Shown here one piece after another: positions 1 to 4,523 of a DNA stretch of 8,582 nucleotides. Positions within the stretch are counted from its first letter, which is position 1. Each line of letters starts with the position of its first letter. A program made the position numbers and the translations under genes. A model generated the notes under the pieces. The model had not been told where the DNA came from. It did no database searches and saw only the letters and a program-made list of their open reading frames with translations. The stretch covers positions 1 to 8,582 of the forward strand of contig JAPPKD010000274.1 in assembly GCA_028820215.1 (NCBI GenBank), given 5' to 3'. This stretch comes from Spirochaetaceae bacterium (GTDB lineage Bacteria > Spirochaetota > Spirochaetia > SZUA-6 > Bin103).

Positions 1-808
1 CGGCGTGCACCGCTCGCACGCCCCGGTCGGCCGGCGCGGGCGCCGCCTCGGGCGCCGGGGTGAGCCGGCGCACCCGGTGGCGCAGCAGGAAGTAGACCGC
101 GATGGTGGTCTTGCCGCTGCCCGCGGTGCCGGACAGCAGCAGCGGCGGCTCACTGTGCAGCAGCCGCGCCTGATCGCGGGTCAGGAACAGGTACATCTCG
201 AGGTGGTCGCCGTGTTGCGCGGCCAGCAGGCGGCGCCACTCCTCCTCGTCCACCACCAGCCAGCGCTGCGGGCCGGCGTCGCCCGGCGCCTCGCCGAGCG
301 GCTCGCCGTCAGCGGTCGAGCCGCGCCCGCTCCCCGGTACGGCGACCGGCTGGTCGAGTGCCGGCGAGAAGTAGTCGCCGCCCAGGTCGTCGGCGATGAA
401 CTCCGGCAGCTCCTCGACCAGGGCCGGCTCGAAGTCCAGGAACGGTGCGTTGGCCGGCACGATGCGGCGCTCGGCGGCGGCGGTCACGTCATCGTGCTTG
501 ACTACCCCCCACACGTAGATGCGGGTGACGCCGGCGGCGGCCCCGGTCCCGGCGGACCCCGCGCCGCGCGGAGCTTCGCCGTCCGGCGGTTCGCCGAGCG
601 TGAACAGGATGCGGTCGCCGCGGCTGAGGCGCGCCTCGAACACCGCGCGCCCGCTGCCCTTCAGCTTCTTGACACGCACCCCGGTGTCCCACAGGCCCGC
701 CTGCAGGAACTCCAGTTTCTCGCGCAGACGCTCCCTGGCACGGCTGTCCAGGGACATCATGTGGGCGCGTACCGCGTCGTGCAGCAGGAGGGTGTAGTCG
801 CGTGGCAT
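1..808 (-). CDS. UvrD-like superfamily 1 helicase with N-terminal RelE-like domain (3' end off left edge)
   Basis: The frame is open from the ATG at 808 through the window edge, giving 269 visible residues. Residues 5-71 resemble a RelE/ParE-type toxin fold: an early helical stretch (20-37), a basic VKKLKGSGRAVFEARL segment (46-61), then RILFTL. Residues 94-108 (TRIYVWGVVKHDDV) continue that beta-rich region. A charged linker leads to a Q-motif-like LTRDQ (209-213) and a Walker A motif, GTAGSGKTT at 227-235 with Lys233, typical of UvrD/PcrA-like ATPases. Walker B and later helicase motifs would lie beyond the edge. The ATG at 808 is preferred because the RelE-like domain begins right after it; the ribosome site is weak. 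The gene lies 46 nt downstream of a decayed antitoxin, same strand, and could be cotranscribed with it. Known for the family: ATP-dependent DNA/RNA unwinding. Whether the RelE-like domain still cleaves mRNA cannot be told; the protein may act in repair, stress or phage defence (inference). Confidence 0.85.
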   Translation of the reverse strand, partial: MPRDYTLLLHDAVRAHMMSLDSRARERLREKLEFLQAGLWDTGVRVKKLKGSGRAVFEARLSRGDRILFTLGEPPDGEAPRGAGSAGTGAAAGVTRIYVWGVVKHDDVTAAAERRIVPANAPFLDFEPALVEELPEFIADDLGGDYFSPALDQPVAVPGSGRGSTADGEPLGEAPGDAGPQRWLVVDEEEWRRLLAAQHGDHLEMYLFLTRDQARLLHSEPPLLLSGTAGSGKTTIAVYFLLRHRVRRLTPAPEAAPAPADRGVRAVHA

Positions 809-831
809 GGGGTGGACGAGTCCTGCCGCCT

Positions 832-858
832 CTACCTCGCGTCGACGGTCAGCTTCAC
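832..858 (-). pseudogene. Possible 5' stub of a VapC/FitB-type PIN toxin (8 codons)
   Basis: A GTG at 858-856 overlaps the TGA of the antitoxin reading frame (GTGA), the usual coupling in vapBC/fitAB pairs. It reads VKLTVDAR and then stops at TAG (834-832). The start of PIN-domain toxins is typically [MV]K-hydrophobic-hydrophobic-VDAS, where the Asp is the first catalytic acidic residue, so the stub matches the expected toxin start both in position and in sequence. After the stop no frame shows further PIN motifs, and the helicase start follows at 808. A one-base deletion would let the frame continue as VDASVEAAGLV, but this merges into the region before the helicase and is not PIN-like. The match is only eight residues, so this is an inference resting mainly on position. 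Confidence 0.4.
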
Positions 859-1090
859 CTGTGCCTCTCGTCACGCAACAGGGTGACGCTGTCGGTCTGT
901 GGTGTCCCAGCCGTCATTTGCGCTATCTCACGCGTGCGCCCGCGGAAGTCGGCGATGCGGGCGCGGCGGTCCACCTGTTGCGTAAGCATGTAGCGAATCT
1001 CGCCCTCCAGCGAGCGCTGATTGGCCTTCGCTTGTGCCTTGAGTTGCTCGATCACTCGGTGTCCAGGTTACGGATGGTCAGATTGCCCAT
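855..1090 (-). pseudogene. FitA/VapB-like ribbon-helix-helix antitoxin, frameshifted
   Basis: From the ATG at 1090 the sequence reads MGNLTIRNLDTE and then hits TGA (1054-1052). In the next frame, starting at the overlapping GTG at 1055, it continues as VIEQLKAQAKANQRSLEGEIRYMLTQQV and on to a stop at 857-855. Joined together these give a classic FitA/VapB antitoxin of about 78 residues: the N-terminal beta strand (NLTIRNLD) that inserts into the DNA major groove, then the helix-turn-helix of the ribbon-helix-helix fold (SLEGEIR), then a C-terminal tail that would bind toxin. Exactly one base appears to be missing near GAGTG (1057-1053), where GAGGTG is expected. The downstream frame alone lacks the DNA-contacting strand. 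A GGAGG ribosome site at 1095-1099 precedes the ATG. It is either a real pseudogene, a programmed frameshift, or a sequencing or assembly error. Confidence 0.8.
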
Positions 1091-1094
1091 GGCG

Positions 1095-1099
1095 CCTCC
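1095..1099 (-). promoter_or_regulatory. Ribosome binding site of the antitoxin
   Basis: GGAGG on the minus strand lies 4 nt before the ATG at 1090. Its presence fixes that ATG as the original start and shows that the upstream half of the frameshifted antitoxin is a true coding start rather than a chance reading. Confidence 0.6.
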
Positions 1100-1113
1100 A
1101 TAGTGCTGGCGTT

Positions 1114-1122
1114 ATGATAGCA
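1114..1122 (-). promoter_or_regulatory. Extended -10 promoter overlapping a FitA-type operator half-site
   Basis: The minus strand reads TGCTATCAT here. TGC-TATCAT fits an extended -10 element (TGn plus a -10 hexamer), which would put the transcription start near 1107 and leave a short leader with the GGAGG site. No good -35 is visible 16-18 nt upstream, as expected for an extended -10. The same bases contain TGCTATCA, which I recall as the half-site of the inverted repeat bound by gonococcal FitA. The partner half-site at the usual 12-nt spacing is absent. Promoter plus autoregulatory operator is therefore an inference, strengthened by the FitA-like gene 24 nt downstream. Confidence 0.4.
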
Positions 1123-1171
1123 GACTTCGATTCAGTCCTGGAGCAGCCTGATCATCATGTGGCGGACGTGA

Positions 1172-1516
1172 TCCGGCACCACGGCGCAAGCGGTTCTCGC
1201 CCTCAACCAGGAAGACGGCGGCAACCGGCGGTTCGTGTTGATCGAATGTGAGGACTCCGCGGATACGATTACCGCCGAGCGGGTGCGGCGGGTGATCAAG
1301 GGTGTGCCGTCTGCCAAGGATGCCAGCCTGAAGGCGGGGCTCGGAGGCTCGTTCAGCTACTTCGAGCTCGGTTCGCCGATGCAGCAGGAGTCGCTGATTT
1401 CCGGGCGTGATCTACCGGGCTACGAGGCGCTGGCGGGCTACGTGTTCTTCACCGCCACCGGCGAGCAGTTCGATCCGCGCAAGGTCAACGGTGACACCGG
1501 GCACCAGCACCGGTGA
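1172..1516 (+). pseudogene. C-terminal fragment of a type III restriction-modification (Mod-like) DNA methyltransferase
   Basis: The frame opens at TCC GGC ACC ACG right after an in-frame TGA (1169-1171). It reads SGTTAQAVLALNQEDGGNRR, then FVLIECEDSADTITAERVRRV, IKGVPSAKD, GLGGSFSYFELGSP and YVFFTATGEQFDP. SGTT is the right half of the FxGSGTT SAM-binding motif near the C-terminal third of beta-class adenine methylases such as type III Mod subunits. The rest matches the usual downstream order: the LIECED strand, the ERVRRVI helix and the GGSF-Y-LG segment. The catalytic DPPY motif, the target recognition domain and the front half of the SAM motif are all missing, as are the true C-terminal residues after about 1490. 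The fragment has no start codon of its own (an in-frame TTG at 1235 is unconvincing) and should be inactive. It is the only plus-strand gene remnant here, pointing away from the antitoxin/helicase group. Confidence 0.75.
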
Positions 1517-1912
1517 GTCGTGCGTGCAGTTGGCGGCGGCCCAGAACCGGAACCCCTGCCGGCGCGGGCCCGGCGGCGTGAACGCGCCGCGGCGATTGCC
1601 GTCCAGGTGCCACTTGCCGATGTACGCGGTGTCGTAGCCGGCGTCGGTGAGGATCGTGCCGAGGGTCGGCCGGTCGGTGGGCAGCCGCACGTCGTTGAGG
1701 AACACGCCGTTGGTGAGCGGGTACTGTCCGGTGAGCAGCGCGGCGCGCCACGGCGTGCACACGGGAATGCTGGAGACCGCCGTCTCGAACACCACGCCCT
1801 CCGCCGCCAGCCGGTCCATCGCCGGCGTCGCAACGGCGGCGCCCTCGTAGCCGGTCGTCCGCGCGCGGTGCTGATCGGAGAAGACGAACACGATGTTGGG
1901 GCGGCCGGGCAC
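1412..1912 (-). pseudogene. Sulfatase, N-terminal fragment truncated after the active-site region
   Basis: From a GTG at 1912 it reads VPGRPNIVFVFSDQHRARTT, the usual sulfatase N-terminus with the first metal-ligand Asp (D13). CTPWR at 52-56 is the C-x-P-x-R signature whose Cys becomes the catalytic formylglycine. Further sulfatase blocks are TPAMDRLAAEGVVF, LLTGQYP, LGTILTDAGYDTAYIGKWHL (K100 and H102 are typical active-site residues) and GFRFW-AAANCTHD. Homology stops near residue 132 (position 1517). The remaining ~34 residues to the stop at 1412 are the antisense of the methylase fragment and do not look like sulfatase. Full enzymes have about 450-500 residues, so two thirds are missing. 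The start lies 14 nt after the racemase stop; a CTG overlapping that stop (CTGA, 1932-1930) is an alternative. It was the last gene of the hydantoinase operon. Its substrate cannot be inferred. Confidence 0.8.
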
Positions 1913-1926
1913 GGCTCTGTCAGCGG

Positions 1927-2751
1927 TCAGTGCGCCGTATCCTCGGCGGCGGCGACGACTACCCGGTTTCCGAATACGTCGGCGTTGCCAAGGATGCCGA
2001 AGGCGGCGATTTCGGCTTCCGGCGGGGGTTCGCACGACCAGCGGCGGCTCGGTTTCCAGCCGCACGTGCGCTTCAGGCCGGCGGCGTACTCGGCGCGTTT
2101 CAGCGCGGCGATCGACGGGTCGATCACGGGGACGCCGAGCGCCTGCGAGAGGCGGTCGTGGAAGCCGATCTCCAGGGTGCAGCCGAGGATGAGCGCCTCC
2201 GCGTAGTCTTCCTCGATCGCCTTCCTGCCGGCTGCCGTGAGGCGCCGCTCGGTGTCGGCGTGATCGGCTTGGAAGTCGTTCACACCCAGCTCCACCGGGT
2301 AGAAGCCGCTCAACCGGTCGGCCATGCCGTTGTCGCGCACAGTGGCGTGCATCTGGTGCACCCACTTGCGGCGCCCGACGATGACCCCGAACCGGTTAGC
2401 CAGGCTTGCCGCGATCTCCAGCGCGGCCGCGCACGGCGCCGTTACCACCATGTCGCCAGACACCTCGCGCGCTTCGAGCAGGGCGGTGTCGTAGAAGCAG
2501 CCGATGGCCAGCGCGTCGAACCCCTCCGCGGCCGCCGCGCGCGCCGCCCGCACGATGCCGGTCGACACGACGGCCTCGTAAGAGCGGTACTCGATGTGCG
2601 TGAAGGCGCCGTCGACCGGCTTCAACGAGGTGACGTGCACCTCCGTGCCGGGCAGCTTCACGCCCCGCGCCATGCCGGCGAACATCTCGTCGTAGTCGGG
2701 CGTGCCGACCGGGTTCAGGTACATCAGCTTCAGCGGACCGTCGTCTGCCAT
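1927..2751 (-). CDS. Asp/Glu/hydantoin racemase family protein
   Basis: This 274-residue protein belongs to the cofactor-independent Asp/Glu/hydantoin racemase superfamily, which uses two cysteines as a proton donor/acceptor pair. Both are visible in the expected contexts: IGCFYD with Cys85 and LILGCTLE with Cys191. These are spaced like the pair in characterised hydantoin racemases, and APCAAALEIA (105-114) matches the usual mid-protein block. The N-terminal LKLMYLNPVGTPDYDEMFAG fits the first strand and NPN-type loop. The C-terminal ~45 residues (KPSRRWSCEPPPEAE onwards) are an extra tail beyond the normal ~240-residue family length. The ATG at 2751 is well fixed by GAGGAGG overlapping the hyuB stop codon. 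Following the hydantoinase subunits, its likely job is to interconvert D- and L-hydantoins (or a related cyclic or amino acid substrate) so both enantiomers can be hydrolysed. Maleate isomerase or Asp/Glu racemase activity is less likely in this context. Confidence 0.88.
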   Translation of the reverse strand: MADDGPLKLMYLNPVGTPDYDEMFAGMARGVKLPGTEVHVTSLKPVDGAFTHIEYRSYEAVVSTGIVRAARAAAAEGFDALAIGCFYDTALLEAREVSGDMVVTAPCAAALEIAASLANRFGVIVGRRKWVHQMHATVRDNGMADRLSGFYPVELGVNDFQADHADTERRLTAAGRKAIEEDYAEALILGCTLEIGFHDRLSQALGVPVIDPSIAALKRAEYAAGLKRTCGWKPSRRWSCEPPPEAEIAAFGILGNADVFGNRVVVAAAEDTAH

Positions 2752-2756
2752 TCGAT

Positions 2757-2763
2757 CCTCCTC
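2757..2763 (-). promoter_or_regulatory. Ribosome binding site of the racemase, overlapping the hyuB stop
   Basis: GAGGAGG on the minus strand shares its first two bases with the hyuB TGA (2764-2762) and lies 5 nt before the racemase ATG. It is the strongest Shine-Dalgarno in the operon and implies that hyuB and racemase translation are coupled. Confidence 0.75.
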
Positions 2764-4507
2764 ACACTTCGACGCCGTACACGTCGCGGGCGTGCTCCGG
2801 CGAGAGCAGGCCGTTGCGTACGTCGGCGCGCACCAGCTCGGGGTCGCGTTCGCGCGGGTCGCCGCAGCCGCCGCCGCTGCCGGTGACCACGCGGATCACG
2901 TCGTCCTTGCCGGTGGCCAGCTCGGACACGTGGGCGAACCGCCTCCGCTCGCCCTCCTTGGGGATGAACTCGATGTAGTTGGGCGAACCGTCGCGCCCGC
3001 CGTCCACACCCCAGGCGGGAAACTTCGAGCGCGTGTAGCCCGCGGTCAGAAAGCCGCGTTCGGACCGCACCCGGTAGTCCAGCACGATGCCGCGGCCGCC
3101 GGCGTGCCTGCCCTCGCCGCCCGGCGCCGTGTTCAGCCGCATCTGGTCCACGATCAGGCCGTTGCGCGCCTCGCTGACCTCTGCCGGGCAATTGTAGGTC
3201 TCGCCGTGGAATCCGCTGAACATCGCGGTGTTGCCGTCGCCTCCCGTGCTCGCCCCCCAGCCGCCGAGCTGCGGTTCGATCACCGTGTACTGCCGCCCGG
3301 TGTCGGGATGGATGCCGCCGATGAAGGTGCCGCAGATCGACGCGAAGTGGCCCGCCGCCAGGCGGTCGGGCACTTCGCCCGCCAGGCAGCGCCACATCAG
3401 GTCGTACACCCGCAGCCCGATCTCGTAGTAGAAGCCGAGCGCGGCCGGCTCGCGCGCATCGAACACGGTGCCCTTGCGCGTCAACAGCTCGACCGGACGG
3501 AACGAACCGCCGTTGGCGGGCGTGTAGGGATCGGTCAGCGACTTGAAGATCATCTGCGCGGCGACCATGGCGCTGTCGCGGCTGGTGTTCAGCGGCCCGT
3601 CGAGCTGATCGGGATTGTTGCGCAGGTCGACCGTGAAGCGGTCCGCGGCGATGGTGATGCGGACGTGGTAGACTTGGCCGTTGTCCTGCTCTTCGGCCAG
3701 CTCGAACGTGCCGCGAGGCAGCTTCGCGAGCGCGCTCAGGGACGCCCGCTCGCCGAACTCCATGAAACTCTCGATCGCGGCCGTGAACGTGTCGGTGCCG
3801 TATTTCTCCGCCAGCGCCTCGATCCGTCTCGCCCCCACCCGTACCGAGGCGATCGAGGCCCACAGATCCCCTTCGAGCACGTCCGGCATACGCGAGTTGA
3901 CCTTGATGATCTGCATCACCGGCTCGATGGTCTCGCCCCGCGCGATGATCTTGATCGCGGGCAGCCGCACGCCCTCCTGGAAAATCGAGGTGGCCTCCCC
4001 GGTCAGCGAGCCCGGCGCCATGCCCCCCACGTCCGAATGGTGCGCGATGGTGGCGGTCCAGGCGATCAGCTTTCCGCCGTGGAACACGGGCATCACCACC
4101 ACGATGTCGCTGAGGTGCGTGACGCCGCCGTAGTAGGGATCGTTGGTGGCGAACACGTCGCCCGGCTCGACGCCGCCGGGGCGGTCGAACCGGGCGGCGA
4201 TGAACTTGACCGACTTGTCGAGCACGCCGATGAAGGCGGGAATCCCGGCGCCGGAGGAGGCGATCTCTCCCTGCGCGTCCAGGATGCCGGTGCCCATGTC
4301 GAGCACTTCGTAGATGATCGAGCTCATCGACGTCCGGCGCATGGCCGCGAACATCTCGTCGGCAGCCGCCTGCAGCGAGTTCTGAATGATCTCAAGCGTA
4401 ATCGGGTCGGCGAACAGCCTTCGACCAGGACGACCCCTGGCGCGCACGGCCTCGACCGTGCCCGCCGCGACGTACTGCCGTTCATCGACCAGCATCTGCT
4501 CTGCCAT
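2762..4507 (-). CDS. hyuB: Hydantoinase B / oxoprolinase family subunit
   Basis: A 581-residue complete HyuB-type subunit. ADPITLEIIQNSLQAAADEM (33-52) is the canonical start of the family domain; the preceding ~32 residues are a variable extension. Conserved blocks follow in order: TNDPYYGGVTHLSD (121-134), HHSDVGGMAPGS (156-167, metal-site-like), the FQEGVRLP segment, NPDQLDGPLN, a GGWGAS-GGDGN block and a C-terminal GSGGGCGDPRERD motif (family: G-GGYGDP). With HyuA it forms the ATP-dependent enzyme that hydrolyses the amide of hydantoins or 5-oxoproline; acetone and acetophenone carboxylases are relatives, so the exact substrate is uncertain. The adjacent racemase favours hydantoins. The ATG at 4507 is 16 nt after the FG-GAP gene stop and has only a weak ribosome site. 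An in-frame ATG four codons later gives nearly the same product. Unusually, hyuB does not directly follow hyuA here. Confidence 0.93.
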   Translation of the reverse strand: MAEQMLVDERQYVAAGTVEAVRARGRPGRRLFADPITLEIIQNSLQAAADEMFAAMRRTSMSSIIYEVLDMGTGILDAQGEIASSGAGIPAFIGVLDKSVKFIAARFDRPGGVEPGDVFATNDPYYGGVTHLSDIVVVMPVFHGGKLIAWTATIAHHSDVGGMAPGSLTGEATSIFQEGVRLPAIKIIARGETIEPVMQIIKVNSRMPDVLEGDLWASIASVRVGARRIEALAEKYGTDTFTAAIESFMEFGERASLSALAKLPRGTFELAEEQDNGQVYHVRITIAADRFTVDLRNNPDQLDGPLNTSRDSAMVAAQMIFKSLTDPYTPANGGSFRPVELLTRKGTVFDAREPAALGFYYEIGLRVYDLMWRCLAGEVPDRLAAGHFASICGTFIGGIHPDTGRQYTVIEPQLGGWGASTGGDGNTAMFSGFHGETYNCPAEVSEARNGLIVDQMRLNTAPGGEGRHAGGRGIVLDYRVRSERGFLTAGYTRSKFPAWGVDGGRDGSPNYIEFIPKEGERRRFAHVSELATGKDDVIRVVTGSGGGCGDPRERDPELVRADVRNGLLSPEHARDVYGVEV

Positions 4508-4523
4508 GCAGCCAGTGTACGCC

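Noticed and set aside
5..886. Plus-strand frame of 293 codons opposite the helicase
   Set aside because: The minus strand carries Walker A and a RelE-like domain through the same bases; the plus frame has low-complexity Arg/Ala/Gln content and no motifs.
1104..1122. TGCT...AGCA as a full palindromic operator
   Set aside because: Only the outer four bases pair; the inner bases do not match, so I keep only the right-hand half-site as a candidate.
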